From an uncultured Lachnospiraceae bacterium (GTDB taxonomy: Bacteria; Bacillota; Clostridia; Lachnospirales; Anaerotignaceae): DNA of 64,000 nucleotides. Position numbers and translations under genes: made by a program. The stretch is taken from contig CALWSU010000006.1 of the NCBI GenBank assembly GCA_944384295.1, positions 23,852-87,851 of the forward strand. Direction: 5' to 3'. Positions within the stretch are counted from its first letter, which is position 1; every line of letters begins with the position of its first letter. The notes under the pieces were generated by a model. The model saw nothing but the letters and a program-made list of their open reading frames with translations, searched no databases and was not told the origin of the DNA. This document shows positions 29,502 through 40,935 of this stretch, piece after piece.

Positions 29502-30820
29502 GTATCCGTGATTTAATGATGATGGCAGGACGTAACCTATGGAAACGAAAGTTACGTACATTTTTGACTGTTTTGGGTGTTGTAATAGGTACTACTTCCA
29601 TTGTAGTCATGATTTCGATTGGGATAGGTATGAACGAAGGCTTTAAAAAACAGATTGAAGAATGGGGAAGCTTGCAAGTGATTGATGTATATGCAAGTGG
29701 AAGTGGAGGAGGCTATGTAATGATGGCTCCAGCTTCTTCTTCATCTTCCAAATCGAAAAAAGATGTACCATTAGATAATGCTGCTATCGAAAAGTTTAAA
29801 GCAATCGAACATGTAGAAGCGGTTTCACCTATTTTACAAAGTAGCATGATATTGGTGAGTGGAAAATATGTAAATTATGCAAACGTGATCGGGATAGACC
29901 CAGCCGCGATGGAAGCTTTGGGCTATAAGGTGGAAGAAGGTCGTGTATTGAATGGAGAAGATAAAGACGGTCTAGTGATAGGGCGTGGTGTCATCGAAAG
30001 TATGTACAATCCCAAGATGAGTTGGCAGATGCAGGCGCAGGCAACACCGCCGGAAATAGATGCTATGAATGATAAAATCATGTTGACTTATGATTGGAAT
30101 TATGGCACAAAAGGTCAAGATAAATCTATTAAACCCATCAAGGTCAATGTGGTGGGTGTAATGCCGAATAATGGTTCCAACAGTTATAGTGTGATTATGC
30201 CAATGCAGCAGATGCAAAAAATCATGAAAGATATGGAAGCGTGGCAGAAAAAACAAGGCTCTACATCAGAAACAAAGAAAAAGGGACAATATAATCAAGT
30301 ATCTGTAAAAGTAGACGATATCAATGAAGTACAAAATGTACAGCAACAAATTAAAGATATGGGATTTCAGGCTTCTAGTTTGACAGACCAATTAGAGTCT
30401 ATGAAAGAAACAACCAAAATGTTGCGCATGGTATTGGGTGCGATTGGCGCCATTTCATTGATTGTTGCCGCAATTGGTATCACCAATACTATGGTTATGG
30501 CAATTTATGAACGTACAAGAGAAATTGGTGTTATGAAAGTAATTGGCGCTTCATTACGTGATATCAAACTATTGTTTTTGACAGAAGCAGCATTCATTGG
30601 TTTTGCTGGAGGTATCGCTGGTTCGCTGATTAGTTTTGTAATGTCAAAAGTGGTAAATGTAATTGCAATGCAACAAGGTAGTGATATGACCTCTTTGATT
30701 CCGATATGGTTATATCTTTCCGCAATCGGTTTTGCAACTGTGATTGGGATTTTATCCGGATATTTACCCGCAAAACGTGCGATGAAATTAAGCGCACTTG
30801 CAGCAATTAAAACAGAATGA
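29498..30820 (+). CDS. ABC transporter permease (MacB/FtsX type)
   Basis: A 440-residue permease with one N-terminal helix (TFLTVLGVVIGTTSIVVMISIGIG, seen in parts), a large extracellular domain of about 270 residues with a serine-rich loop, and three C-terminal helices including AIYERTREIGVMKVIGAS and GYLPAKRAMKL, the usual FtsX signature. Such four-helix permeases move substrate outside the membrane by mechanotransmission rather than through it. Last gene of the operon; terminator follows. Confidence 0.93.
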   Translation: MSIRDLMMMAGRNLWKRKLRTFLTVLGVVIGTTSIVVMISIGIGMNEGFKKQIEEWGSLQVIDVYASGSGGGYVMMAPASSSSSKSKKDVPLDNAAIEKFKAIEHVEAVSPILQSSMILVSGKYVNYANVIGIDPAAMEALGYKVEEGRVLNGEDKDGLVIGRGVIESMYNPKMSWQMQAQATPPEIDAMNDKIMLTYDWNYGTKGQDKSIKPIKVNVVGVMPNNGSNSYSVIMPMQQMQKIMKDMEAWQKKQGSTSETKKKGQYNQVSVKVDDINEVQNVQQQIKDMGFQASSLTDQLESMKETTKMLRMVLGAIGAISLIVAAIGITNTMVMAIYERTREIGVMKVIGASLRDIKLLFLTEAAFIGFAGGIAGSLISFVMSKVVNVIAMQQGSDMTSLIPIWLYLSAIGFATVIGILSGYLPAKRAMKLSALAAIKTE

Positions 30821-30847
30821 TACAATCCAAATCAATAGGACTATTTT

Positions 30848-30890
30848 CAGCAGCAGTTTTACATGTGGTAAAAACTGCTGCTGTTTTTTT
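30848..30890 (+). terminator. Strong terminator after the ABC operon
   Basis: CAGCAGCAGTTTT pairs perfectly with AAAACTGCTGCTG over 13 bp around a 10-base loop, followed by seven T. Confidence 0.93.
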
Positions 30891-30948
30891 GCCAATATCG
30901 GGCATAAAAAATAAGAGTACATTTTGTTTGAGAAAGGAGGAAAAATAT

Positions 30949-31611
30949 ATGTATTTACAAGCAGCAACCGCGCCTATTGTAATAGGGTTATTTTATCTAT
31001 ATCTGCGAGATTGTTATGAGAAAGAACCGTGGAAAATGTTATTATGGGGTGTGCTGTTTGGTATTTATACAACGTTTGTGATTTATGGTGTGGGATTATG
31101 GCTAGAGCGTCTTTTGCCACATATAGAAACGCCGTGGTATACTGCATTCATAAGTTCTGCATTGATTGAAGAAGGTGTAAAACTGCTTTTTGCAGCAGCG
31201 TTGATTACGCACAATCGCAACTACAATGAGCCATTTGACGGTATTGTATATTGTGTGTTTATTTCTTTAGGCTTTGCATGGCTAGAAAACCTGGTTTATG
31301 TGACACACCCTCTGTGGGGTGGATATGGTACAGCATTGGCGCGTGCAGTGGTATCGGTTCCGGGTCATGCGCTTTTTGGTATACAAATGGGGTATTGGTT
31401 CTCACAAGCGCGCTTTTTCTCTCATAAAGCAGGATATATTTTTTCTTTTATAGTACCTTATCTTTGTCATGGTGCATATAATTATTTTTTATTGGCAAAA
31501 TGGAATGGTGCAAATCTATGTTTTTGGGCATTCTTTATTTTACTTTGGATAGACAGTTTTCGTAAAATGCGCATATTGTTGGCATGTTCACCATTTCGCA
31601 CAAAAAAATAA
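30949..31611 (+). CDS. PrsW-family intramembrane protease
   Basis: Integral membrane protein of about 220 residues. The family motifs are visible: SALIEEGVKLLF with the paired glutamates, EPFDGIVYCVFISLGFAWLEN, PGHALFG and CHGAYNYF. PrsW cleaves anti-sigma factors in Bacillus, and relatives act as glutamic-type or CAAX-like membrane proteases. ATG 30949 is chosen because GAAAGGAGG lies just before it; the longer frame would include the upstream terminator. It stands alone. Its target is unknown. Confidence 0.88.
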   Translation: MYLQAATAPIVIGLFYLYLRDCYEKEPWKMLLWGVLFGIYTTFVIYGVGLWLERLLPHIETPWYTAFISSALIEEGVKLLFAAALITHNRNYNEPFDGIVYCVFISLGFAWLENLVYVTHPLWGGYGTALARAVVSVPGHALFGIQMGYWFSQARFFSHKAGYIFSFIVPYLCHGAYNYFLLAKWNGANLCFWAFFILLWIDSFRKMRILLACSPFRTKK

Positions 31612-31787
31612 GTTTTCAATAGATATCTGATTGCATAAGGTATACAGAAAAGGTGCAAAATATTTTGTGACAGCAAAAAAATCTTAGAAAAAAACGGTAA
31701 AATTTTCTGTATCGCTTGAAATGCGGTAGAAAAAGCGGTATACTGATAAAGAACGGCATATTGGAAGAAAAAAGCGGAGGGAATACA

Positions 31788-32246
31788 GTGATCGAAGCAG
31801 TAAGCTGCGGCGGCGTCGTCATACACAGATGGAAAATTCTCCTGCTCTATAAAAATCAAAATGGCAGATATATGGGATGGGTATTGCCCAAAGGTACCGT
31901 AGAAGAAAATGAAACTTATCGCCAAACAGCTTTGCGAGAAGTCAAAGAAGAATCCGGTGCCAATGGGGAAATTATCAAATATGTTGGCAAAACACAGTAT
32001 ACTTTCAAAGGTGGAGAGGATACTGTCAACAAGACAGTACACTGGTATTTAATGAGTGCAAATTCCTTTTATTGCAAGCCACAGAGTGAGGAGTATTTTG
32101 CAGATGCCGGATTTTACAAATTCCACGAGGCATATCATTTGCTGAAGTTTAACGATGAACGCCAGATTTTGAAAAAAGCGTATTACGAATATAGTGAATT
32201 ACGCAAGAATAAAGAATTTCTCAAACGAAGGTTTATACAAAATTAG
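31788..32246 (+). CDS. NUDIX hydrolase
   Basis: Pyrophosphohydrolase acting on nucleoside diphosphate-linked compounds; 152 residues. The NUDIX box GTVEENETYRQTALREVKEE continuing with SGA fits GX5EX7REUXEEXGU exactly. GTG 31788 is the likely start, with GGAGGG at 31776-31781; the frame extends upstream only through non-coding-looking sequence. The basic C-terminus (KNKEFLKRRF) is a short addition. Substrate cannot be assigned. Confidence 0.9.
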   Translation: MIEAVSCGGVVIHRWKILLLYKNQNGRYMGWVLPKGTVEENETYRQTALREVKEESGANGEIIKYVGKTQYTFKGGEDTVNKTVHWYLMSANSFYCKPQSEEYFADAGFYKFHEAYHLLKFNDERQILKKAYYEYSELRKNKEFLKRRFIQN

Positions 32247-32272
32247 AAGATAAAAGAAAAGGAGAGAATGGT

Positions 32273-32563
32273 ATGAAAAAATATTTCGAAGTAAGACCCA
32301 GCTTCAATGATTTGAAAGAAAAAATTGTTGTACTGCAAGATAGAGACGACAAAAAAACTATGTTTTTTGTATTGGCAGCGGCAGTAGCTGTACTGGCTGT
32401 TGTGACATTGGGCGTTGTTTATTTGCTCAAAACAAAAATGGATGATGAATATGATGAAGATTGGGATTATGACTGGGACGATTTAGACGATGAATGTTTT
32501 GAAGATGAATGTTGCTGCACAGATCATGATGTAGACGATTCTGTGAAAGTAGAACAAGCATAA
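32273..32563 (+). CDS. Small membrane protein with acidic cysteine-bearing tail
   Basis: A 96-residue protein with a cytoplasmic N-terminal segment, one membrane helix (FFVLAAAVAVLAVVTLGVVYLL in two parts, about 31-52) and a tail extremely rich in aspartate and glutamate with tandem cysteines (ECCCTDH). I do not recognise the family beyond similar short clostridial proteins. A good AAAGGAGAG site precedes the ATG. It probably shares a transcript with the NUDIX gene. A metal-binding role for the tail is only a guess. Confidence 0.65.
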   Translation: MKKYFEVRPSFNDLKEKIVVLQDRDDKKTMFFVLAAAVAVLAVVTLGVVYLLKTKMDDEYDEDWDYDWDDLDDECFEDECCCTDHDVDDSVKVEQA

Positions 32564-32572
32564 AAGAAATAT

Positions 32573-32629
32573 GGCTGATACAAAAGAAAATACAGCAATC
32601 ATGATATTGTTTTGTGTCAGCCTATTTTT
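32573..32629 (+). terminator. Terminator upstream of cggR
   Basis: GGCTGATACAAAA pairs with TTTTGTGTCAGCC (one G-U) around a 24-base loop, followed by a T-rich tail. Confidence 0.75.
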
Positions 32630-32639
32630 CAAATTTTTG

Positions 32640-32676
32640 CGGGACACATATGCATATACTGGGACGAAGCACGACC
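32640..32676. promoter_or_regulatory. CggR operator-like direct repeat in the cggR promoter
   Basis: CGGGAC (32640-32645) and TGGGAC (32660-32665) are exactly 20 bases apart, the spacing of the Bacillus subtilis CggR operator (CGGGAC-N6-TGTC-N4 repeated). The minus-10 box TATACT (32655-32660) lies between the repeats, so bound CggR would block its own promoter. Confidence 0.65.
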
Positions 32677-32691
32677 AAAGAGGGTGAATGC

Positions 32692-33720
32692 ATGAAAGAA
32701 AAACTGCAAATGGTGAAAAAGATTGTACCAGATTTGACCGATGAATTAATCAAACGTTATCGTATTTTAAAAACTGTAAAATTATTAGAACCATGTGGCA
32801 GAAGATTGGTGGTACTTTCTTTAGGTATGACGGAACGCACAGTACGCAGTGAAATAGAAAAATTAAATGCACAAGGTTTGATCAAAGTATCAAAAACAGG
32901 CATGTCCGTGACAGAAGATGGTATGACAGTTCTGGAATATCTAAAACCGTTGTTCGCAGAATTGACAGGACTGTCTGACTTGGAATTGCGTGTCAAAACA
33001 TTGATGGGTGCACGTGGTGTCATGTTAGCACAAGGTGATTGCGACGAAAATCATAGAACTCAAAAAGAAATGGCGCAAATAGGGGTGCGATTATTACTGG
33101 ATATTATGAAACGTAATAGTCGTATTGCAATCACTGGTGGCACCACAATGGCTGCCTTAGTAGAAGCTATGCCCACCGCTTCTACACATCATGCACAGAT
33201 TGTATTGCCAGCACGCGGTAGTATAGGCAGAAAATTAGAATTACAAGCAGATACTTTGGCAGCAAAAATGGCAGAAAAAATTGGCGCTGATTATCGTATG
33301 TTGCATTTACCAGACAACTTAAGCAAAAATGTATTGGCAGAAATGCGCAAAGAACCAGAAATTGCAGATACCATTCAAGAATTGAAATATATTGATATTT
33401 TGCTTTTGGGAGTTGGAAATGCATTAGAGATGGCAGAAAAACGACGGTTAGATGATACAGTATTTCAGATTTTAAAACAAAAACAAGCAGTTGCGGAAGC
33501 ATGTGGATATTATTTCAACCACCAAGGAGAGGTCGTATATGAAACCAATTCCATTGGTGTGGATTTTCAAGAAGTACATAATATTGACCATGTGATTGTA
33601 TCAGCAGGTGGGAAACATAAAGCAGCCAGTTTGTTGGCACTGAGCAAAAGTATGTCCAATGCGGTATTTATCATGGACGAAGGTGCTGCCAGAGAGATGC
33701 TAAGACTTGCAGAGTTATAA
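32692..33720 (+). CDS. cggR: Central glycolytic genes regulator CggR (SorC family)
   Basis: Repressor of lower-glycolysis genes that is released by fructose 1,6-bisphosphate. 342 residues from ATG 32692, which follows GAGGGTG. The N-terminal HTH lies in LVVLSLGMTERTVRSEIEKL; the SorC effector domain follows with AITGGTTMAALVEAMP, VLPARGSIG, LLLGVGNALEMAEKR, GYYFNHQGEVV and VSAGGKHKAASLLA. In Bacillus the gene heads cggR-gapA-pgk-tpiA-pgm-eno; here gapA is missing and pgk follows directly. Confidence 0.93.
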   Translation: MKEKLQMVKKIVPDLTDELIKRYRILKTVKLLEPCGRRLVVLSLGMTERTVRSEIEKLNAQGLIKVSKTGMSVTEDGMTVLEYLKPLFAELTGLSDLELRVKTLMGARGVMLAQGDCDENHRTQKEMAQIGVRLLLDIMKRNSRIAITGGTTMAALVEAMPTASTHHAQIVLPARGSIGRKLELQADTLAAKMAEKIGADYRMLHLPDNLSKNVLAEMRKEPEIADTIQELKYIDILLLGVGNALEMAEKRRLDDTVFQILKQKQAVAEACGYYFNHQGEVVYETNSIGVDFQEVHNIDHVIVSAGGKHKAASLLALSKSMSNAVFIMDEGAAREMLRLAEL

Positions 33721-33735
33721 AAAGCACTGTATAAT
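33707..33735 (+). promoter_or_regulatory. Promoter of pgk within the 3' end of cggR
   Basis: TTGCAG (33707-33712), a 17-base spacer and perfect TATAAT (33730-33735), giving the glycolytic genes a start independent of the cggR promoter. Confidence 0.65.
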
Positions 33736-33895
33736 AGGCGATAAAGAAAAGATTGCTTTATCGTAACTGGTATGGGGCAGCAATTTGCCGAATTTGTTTG
33801 CCCAAATGATAGAAAAGCACTTTTGCACCGTATGAGAATACAAAATAAAGGGAAGTTTATCAAAAAAGAATGTGTAAAAAGAGAGGAGCAATTTC

Positions 33896-35089
33896 ATGTT
33901 ACAGAAAAAAACAGTAGATGACTTACAGGTAAAAGGCAAAAGAGTTTTGGTGCGTTGTGATTTTAATGTACCTTTGCAAGATGGTGTGATTACAGATGAA
34001 AACAGAATTACAGCTGCACTGCCTACCATTCAAAAATTAATCAAAGAAGGTGCAAAAGTAATTTTATGCTCTCATATGGGTAAACCAAAGGGAGAACCCA
34101 AACCAGAATTATCTTTGGCACCAGTAGCAAAAAGATTATCCGAATTGTTGGGACAAGATGTTGTTTTTGCAAAAGATGATACAGTTGTTGGTGAAAATGC
34201 GAAAAAAGCAGTGGCAGAAATGAAAGATGGCGATGTAGTATTACTGGAAAATACACGTTATCGCAAAGAAGAAACCAAAAACGAAGAAAACTTCAGCAAA
34301 GAACTGGCTTCTTTGGCAGATGTATTTGTCAATGATGCTTTTGGCAGCAGCCATAGAGCACATTGTTCTACAGTAGGTGTGACAGAATTTGTGGAAGAAT
34401 CCGCAGTAGGATATTTGATGGAAAAAGAAATTGCATTCTTGGGCAATGCAGTAAATAATCCAGTTCGTCCTTTTGTTGCAATTCTGGGTGGTTCTAAAGT
34501 ATCTGATAAAATCAATGTAATCAATAATTTATTGGAAAAAGTAGATACATTGATCATCGGCGGTGGTATGGCATATACATTCGCAGTGGCAAAAGGTGGT
34601 CATGTTGGCGAATCCTTATTGGAACTGGATAAAGTAGATTATGCAAGAGAAATGATTGCAAAAGCAGAAGAAAAAGGTGTAAATTTGTTGTTGCCAGTTG
34701 ATACTGTAGTAACAAAAGAATTTAAGAACGATACAGAATTCAAAACAGTGCCAACAGGCGAAATTCCTGATGGCTGGATGGGTCTGGATATTGGTGAAAA
34801 AACAAGAGAACTGTTTGCAAATGCAATCAAAAATGCAAAAACAGTTGTTTGGAATGGACCCATGGGTGTATTTGAATTTGAAAATTTTGCAAATGGTACC
34901 AAAGCCGTTGCAGAAGCTATGGCTGCAATTGATGCAACAACCATCATTGGCGGTGGGGATTCTGCGGCAGCTGTCAACCAGTTGGGTTATGGCAGCAAAA
35001 TGACACACATTTCTACTGGCGGCGGCGCGTCTTTAGAATTCTTGGAAGGCAAGGAACTGCCAGGCGTTGCAGCAGTAGATGATAAATAA
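33896..35089 (+). CDS. pgk: Phosphoglycerate kinase
   Basis: Makes ATP from 1,3-bisphosphoglycerate; 397 residues, standard length. Typical motifs are [70 protein letters not shown] and WNGPMGVFE, with the C-terminal nucleotide loop [10 protein letters not shown]. It is followed after about 110 bases by a polysaccharide deacetylase, then tpiA, gpmI and eno. It has its own promoter at the end of cggR. Confidence 0.98.
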   Translation: MLQKKTVDDLQVKGKRVLVRCDFNVPLQDGVITDENRITAALPTIQKLIKEGAKVILCSHMGKPKGEPKPELSLAPVAKRLSELLGQDVVFAKDDTVVGENAKKAVAEMKDGDVVLLENTRYRKEETKNEENFSKELASLADVFVNDAFGSSHRAHCSTVGVTEFVEESAVGYLMEKEIAFLGNAVNNPVRPFVAILGGSKVSDKINVINNLLEKVDTLIIGGGMAYTFAVAKGGHVGESLLELDKVDYAREMIAKAEEKGVNLLLPVDTVVTKEFKNDTEFKTVPTGEIPDGWMGLDIGEKTRELFANAIKNAKTVVWNGPMGVFEFENFANGTKAVAEAMAAIDATTIIGGGDSAAAVNQLGYGSKMTHISTGGGASLEFLEGKELPGVAAVDDK

Positions 35090-35147
35090 TCAAAATAATG
35101 AAAACAATCAAACATCAACGAAAAAACAGAGTAGAGAAAAGACTGAA

Positions 35148-35179
35148 TGAGCAGAGCGCATCATGCGCTCTCTGCTCAT
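35148..35179 (+). other. Hairpin between pgk and the deacetylase
   Basis: TGAGCAGAGCGCA pairs with TGCGCTCTCTGCTCA with a 2-base bulge and 3-base loop. No T-run follows, so it may stabilise or mark a processing point of the pgk mRNA rather than end it. Confidence 0.55.
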
Positions 35180-35199
35180 AGAAGATGAGGAGTCGTACT

Positions 35200-36105
35200 A
35201 TGAAACGTTTCTTGGCAATTTGTATGGCGGCAGCACTTGCTTGTGCGGTACCGCAAATGGGATATGCGGCAGAGGAAAACTCTGTCCAAACGACACAAGA
35301 GGAAATCACACAAGAAGAAGCTACACAAGAGGAAGAAACCGCTACAGTCGCACGAACAGAGTATATACCAGTTTTGATGTACCACCATTTTATATTAAAC
35401 GAAGTGGAACCTGGAAATGGTGTAACGATGTCGCAAAACGATTTGGCTTCACAAATTCAATATTTTCGTGAACAAGGATACAAAATTATTTCTTTGGAAG
35501 AATTAGATAAAATATTGACAAAAAGCGAAAAAGAATGGGATAAGGATGGAGATAATGGCTTGGATTTGAAAATACCTTATCTTTGCATTACGATTGATGA
35601 TGGGTATTTTAGTACGTATTTGCAGGCGTATCCTATTTTTCAGAAATATCAAGTACCTGCCTCTGTATTTGGTGTAACAGATGCGATTACAAACAATACC
35701 GGTTTATTTAAAGTATCTTGGTCACAGGCAAATCAAATGTTTCGAGATGGTAAAGTACGTTTTTATAATCATACAAGCAATCATGTGCCTGCAAGTAAAA
35801 CCACAACAGAAGAATATATTGCGTCTGTACTAGAAGCAGAAGAAGCATTAGATACTTACTTACCGCCACAACGCAATCGCGTCAAAGCATTAGCGTATCC
35901 CAATGGACAGTATACGCCAGAAATTCAGCAAGCTCTGTTGGATGAAGGATTTTCTTTGATGTTTACAGTAGAAGAGGGTGTCATCAATCGTGACACAGAA
36001 CGTACAGCGATTCCTAGAATTATGGTAGCATCTGGTATGTCAGGGGAAGATGTTGTACAAAAAATTGAACAAGTTGCAATGCGTACCATGCAAGTGGACG
36101 AGTAA
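35200..36105 (+). CDS. Secreted polysaccharide deacetylase
   Basis: Extracytoplasmic NodB-type carbohydrate esterase that removes acetyl groups from a cell-wall or other glycan. 301 residues from ATG 35200 behind GAGGAG. A signal peptide (MKRFLAICMAAALACAVPQ, cleaved near GYAAEE) is followed by a repetitive glutamate/threonine-rich linker, then the catalytic domain with VLMYHHF, TIDDGY (D133, D134) and NHTSNH as metal ligands. Its place between pgk and tpiA in a glycolytic cluster is unusual. Confidence 0.9.
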   Translation: MKRFLAICMAAALACAVPQMGYAAEENSVQTTQEEITQEEATQEEETATVARTEYIPVLMYHHFILNEVEPGNGVTMSQNDLASQIQYFREQGYKIISLEELDKILTKSEKEWDKDGDNGLDLKIPYLCITIDDGYFSTYLQAYPIFQKYQVPASVFGVTDAITNNTGLFKVSWSQANQMFRDGKVRFYNHTSNHVPASKTTTEEYIASVLEAEEALDTYLPPQRNRVKALAYPNGQYTPEIQQALLDEGFSLMFTVEEGVINRDTERTAIPRIMVASGMSGEDVVQKIEQVAMRTMQVDE

Positions 36106-36132
36106 TATATTTATGAAAGAAGGTATTTTATT

Positions 36133-36882
36133 ATGAGAAAAAAAATTATTGCGGGTAACTGGAAAATGAATAAAACACCTCAGCAGGCACAGGCTTTATG
36201 TGAATTGCTGAAAGATAAAGTAAATACAACAGATGCCGATGTTGTATTTTGCGTACCATTCGTTGATTTGTATCCCGTGTTAGATGCTCTGAAAGGTACC
36301 AATATTGTAGTTGGTGCTGAAAATATGCATTTTGAAGAAAGTGGCGCATTTACAGGTGAAATTTCTGCACAGATGCTGACAGAAATGGGTGTAAAATATG
36401 TGGTATTGGGACACTCTGAACGCAGACAATATTTCGGCGAAACAGACGAAACTGTAAATAAAAAAGTGAAAAAAGCGTTGGAAAGCAATCTGATTCCTAT
36501 TATGTGCTGTGGCGAAACTTTGGAACAAAGAGAAGCCAATATTACAATTGAATGGGTACGTATGCAAATCAAATGCGGTCTGGCTGGTGTAAGCGCAGAA
36601 GATGTGAAAAAAGTAGTCATTGCATATGAACCAATTTGGGCAATTGGCACAGGCAAAACTGCAACTTCTGAACAAGCACAAGAAGTATGCAAAGCAATTC
36701 GTCAAGTACTGGCAGAAGTATATGGACAGGCAGTTGCAGATGAAGTACGTATCCAATATGGCGGCAGTGTAAATGGCAAAAATGCAGCAGAACTGTTTGC
36801 TATGGCAGATATTGATGGTGGCTTAGTTGGCGGTGCAAGCTTAAAAGAAGAATTTGCAGATATTGTAAATTACAAAAAATAA
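36133..36882 (+). CDS. tpiA: Triosephosphate isomerase
   Basis: Interconverts dihydroxyacetone phosphate and glyceraldehyde 3-phosphate. 249 residues. Catalytic residues are K11 in GNWKMNK, H94 in LGHSERR and E166 in [11 protein letters not shown]; the phosphate loop is YGGSVNGKN near the C-terminus. AAGAAGG lies before the ATG. Belongs to the pgk-tpiA-gpmI-eno set. Confidence 0.98.
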   Translation: MRKKIIAGNWKMNKTPQQAQALCELLKDKVNTTDADVVFCVPFVDLYPVLDALKGTNIVVGAENMHFEESGAFTGEISAQMLTEMGVKYVVLGHSERRQYFGETDETVNKKVKKALESNLIPIMCCGETLEQREANITIEWVRMQIKCGLAGVSAEDVKKVVIAYEPIWAIGTGKTATSEQAQEVCKAIRQVLAEVYGQAVADEVRIQYGGSVNGKNAAELFAMADIDGGLVGGASLKEEFADIVNYKK

Positions 36883-36919
36883 TTTTTGTATACAAACTTG
36901 CGAAATCGGAGGCAAAAGC

Positions 36920-38470
36920 ATGGCAGATAAAAAAACAACGGTACTAATGATATTAGATGGCTTTGGTATCAACGAAAGAACAGAAGGAAATGCCATTCGT
37001 CAGGCAAAAACACCTGTATTGGATGGTTTGATGAAAAAATATCCTTGTGTCAAAGGATATGCCAGTGGACGTGCGGTAGGGCTGCCAGAAGGTCAGATGG
37101 GTAATTCCGAAGTAGGACATCTGAATATCGGTGCAGGTCGTATTGTGTATCAGGAATTGACTCGTATTACAAAAGCAATTGAAGATGGGGATTTCTTTGA
37201 AAATCCTGCGTTATTAGATGCAGTAAATCATTGCAAAAAAAATCAATCGGCATTGCATTTGTATGGCTTGCTTTCAGATGGTGGTGTGCATAGCCATAAT
37301 ACACATTTGTATGCATTATTGCAATTGGCAAAACGTCATGAACTGGAAAAAGTATATGTACATGTATTCTTAGATGGTAGAGATACTCCACCTTCTTCCG
37401 GTGCGGATTATACTGCACAATTAGAAGAAAAAATGCGTGAAATCGGTGTTGGCAAAATTGCGACTGTAATAGGACGTTATTATGTCATGGATAGAGATAA
37501 ACGTTGGGAACGTGTGCAGGAAGCCTATCGTGCTATGGTTATGGGACAAGGTGAAACCGCACAAGATGCAGTAGGTGCCATTCAGAAATCTTACGAAAAT
37601 GGTAAAACAGATGAATTTGTTGTACCAACTGTGATTGTGCAGGAAGATGGGCAAGCTGTCGGAAAAATTAGCGATCACGATGCAGTCATTTTCTATAACT
37701 TCCGTCCTGACCGTGCACGTGAAATCACAAGAGCAATGTGTGATCCTGATTTTGATGGCTTTGCGAGAGAAAATGCACCACAAGACTTAAAATATATTTG
37801 TTTCACAGAATATGATCCAACCATACCAAATAAAGAAGTTGCTTTCCAGCCACAACGTTTGGATAATACATTGGGAGAATATATTTCTTCTTTGGGGTTG
37901 AAACAATTGAGAACAGCAGAAACAGAAAAATACGCACATGTCACATTTTTCTTCAATGGTGGGGTAGAAGAACCCAATCCAAACGAAGATAGATGGCTGG
38001 TGCCATCTCCCAAAGTTGCCACATATGATTTGAAACCGGAAATGAGCGCTGTAGAAGTTACAGATGGCTTGATCAAGGCATTAAAATCAAAAGAATATGA
38101 TTTGATTATTGTAAATTATGCAAATCCTGATATGGTAGGACATACTGGCATCATGGAAGCAGCTGAAAAGGCAATTGAAACCGTAGATACCTGTATCGGT
38201 CGTGTGATGGAAACATTATTAGATGTCAATGCGCAAATGTTTATTTGTGCAGACCATGGCAATAGTGACCAGATGGTGGATTATATAACAGGTGAAGCAT
38301 TCACTGCACATACCACAAATCCAGTACCTTTCTTGCTGATCAACTATACAGATGGTGTTGGATTGAGAGATGGTGGAAAATTGGCAGATATTGCACCCAC
38401 ATTATTAGAAATGATGGGATTACCAAAGCCAGCAGAAATGACAGGCGAAAGTTTATTGATTGGTAAATAA
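36920..38470 (+). CDS. gpmI: 2,3-bisphosphoglycerate-independent phosphoglycerate mutase
   Basis: Manganese-dependent conversion of 3- to 2-phosphoglycerate; 516 residues, normal for GpmI. The alkaline-phosphatase fold motifs are [10 protein letters not shown], the phospho-serine S63 in [37 protein letters not shown] and the C-terminal [10 protein letters not shown] and [14 protein letters not shown] precedes ATG. It sits 37 bases after tpiA. Confidence 0.98.
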   Translation: MADKKTTVLMILDGFGINERTEGNAIRQAKTPVLDGLMKKYPCVKGYASGRAVGLPEGQMGNSEVGHLNIGAGRIVYQELTRITKAIEDGDFFENPALLDAVNHCKKNQSALHLYGLLSDGGVHSHNTHLYALLQLAKRHELEKVYVHVFLDGRDTPPSSGADYTAQLEEKMREIGVGKIATVIGRYYVMDRDKRWERVQEAYRAMVMGQGETAQDAVGAIQKSYENGKTDEFVVPTVIVQEDGQAVGKISDHDAVIFYNFRPDRAREITRAMCDPDFDGFARENAPQDLKYICFTEYDPTIPNKEVAFQPQRLDNTLGEYISSLGLKQLRTAETEKYAHVTFFFNGGVEEPNPNEDRWLVPSPKVATYDLKPEMSAVEVTDGLIKALKSKEYDLIIVNYANPDMVGHTGIMEAAEKAIETVDTCIGRVMETLLDVNAQMFICADHGNSDQMVDYITGEAFTAHTTNPVPFLLINYTDGVGLRDGGKLADIAPTLLEMMGLPKPAEMTGESLLIGK

Positions 38471-38544
38471 AACATAAATCAAGTAAAAACTACAGCAAAA
38501 TGCTGTGTTTCAATAAAAAAGGTATTTATTATTTGTATTTTTAA

Positions 38545-39873
<1,329 letters not shown>

Positions 39874-39921
39874 TGATAGCGTTTTTCAATCGCTAAATAT
39901 TGCTTGATGTAATATTTTAAG

Positions 39922-39978
39922 AAAAAAGGATACCATATGACAGAATGGATGTATGTCAAAAATGGTATCCTTTTTTAT
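39922..39978. terminator. Bidirectional terminator after eno
   Basis: AAGGATACCAT pairs with ATGGTATCCTT around a 25-base loop, with an A-run before and a T-run after, so it serves eno and the convergent SMI1-like gene. Confidence 0.85.
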
Positions 39979-39982
39979 TGTT

Positions 39983-40792
39983 TTAGTTCCAAGGGGAGTC
40001 AAATACACATTCTGTATCCATAGGACTGATTGCGTGAATAGAAATCGTTTCAGCGGATTCTTGATAAATTACATAAAGTATCTTTTTTTCTGGTTCATAA
40101 CAAGCATATACGGAAGAACCATCCAAAGCCATATAAGGTTGCAGTTGCTTATATTGTATACCGAAATTTTCTAGTTCGTCTATTGTAGTATGCCAAGCAT
40201 CTTTTTCTGGATCATAATATTCTTCTATACGCCATCCTATTTCTTCTAATGCATCTTCTGCGGTAGAATATTCTAAACAAGATAGTATATTTAATAACAC
40301 TTCTACAAAGAATTGAGATAATGTCTGTTTATCATCTCGCCAATATGTTATATCGTCCATTTCATGCTGCCAATAGATAGGCGGGTCTTCTTGTCCCAAA
40401 TCAGAACTACGAATACCAAATGTTACAGCACCACTACCATAATCGCTGCCAATCAGAAAATAGTTACAAACCAATTCGGACCATTTTTCTTGTGGCGTTT
40501 GCACAAATATATAGTATGGATCTGTTTCCTCTATAGTTTCATCAGATTCTTTCAGTTCTTCGACGCTTTCTGCAATATCTTCATAAGACATACGCAAAAA
40601 ATTTGGTATTGTCCATAAATTACTTGTTTCAAATAAAGGACAGAAAAAAGCATACTCCATAAATTCACAATATGTTTTTGGAAGTGAAATATTATATTTT
40701 TGTTGGAATTGCTCTAAGAGTTTGTGATTTTCTTGTTTTGGTTGATATCCCAAAATTTGTAAAATTTCGAGAGCAGATAAATGATATTGCAT
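39983..40792 (-). CDS. SMI1/KNR4 (SUKH) family protein
   Basis: A 269-residue cytoplasmic protein with an SMI1/KNR4-like N-terminal domain: LLEQFQQKYNISLPKTYCEFMEYA followed by a WTIPNFLRM region and a middle FLIGSDYGSGAVTFGI segment typical of the fold. In bacteria the superfamily includes immunity proteins against contact-dependent and polymorphic toxins, as well as proteins with no toxin link. No toxin gene is next to it. The C-terminal 90 residues (after about 180) are of no family I recognise. It is a single minus-strand gene. Confidence 0.7.
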   Translation of the reverse strand: MQYHLSALEILQILGYQPKQENHKLLEQFQQKYNISLPKTYCEFMEYAFFCPLFETSNLWTIPNFLRMSYEDIAESVEELKESDETIEETDPYYIFVQTPQEKWSELVCNYFLIGSDYGSGAVTFGIRSSDLGQEDPPIYWQHEMDDITYWRDDKQTLSQFFVEVLLNILSCLEYSTAEDALEEIGWRIEEYYDPEKDAWHTTIDELENFGIQYKQLQPYMALDGSSVYACYEPEKKILYVIYQESAETISIHAISPMDTECVFDSPWN

Positions 40793-40935
40793 TATGATTT
40801 CCTTCTTTCTGTAGAATTTTAGAAAATTATACCATATAAAATTTAAATTTTGATTACATCAGATAAAATATGGAAAATTTTTCTTTTCATTTTCTTTCCC
40901 TGTATAATCTTCATTTTGTGGGCAATTTTAAATAA

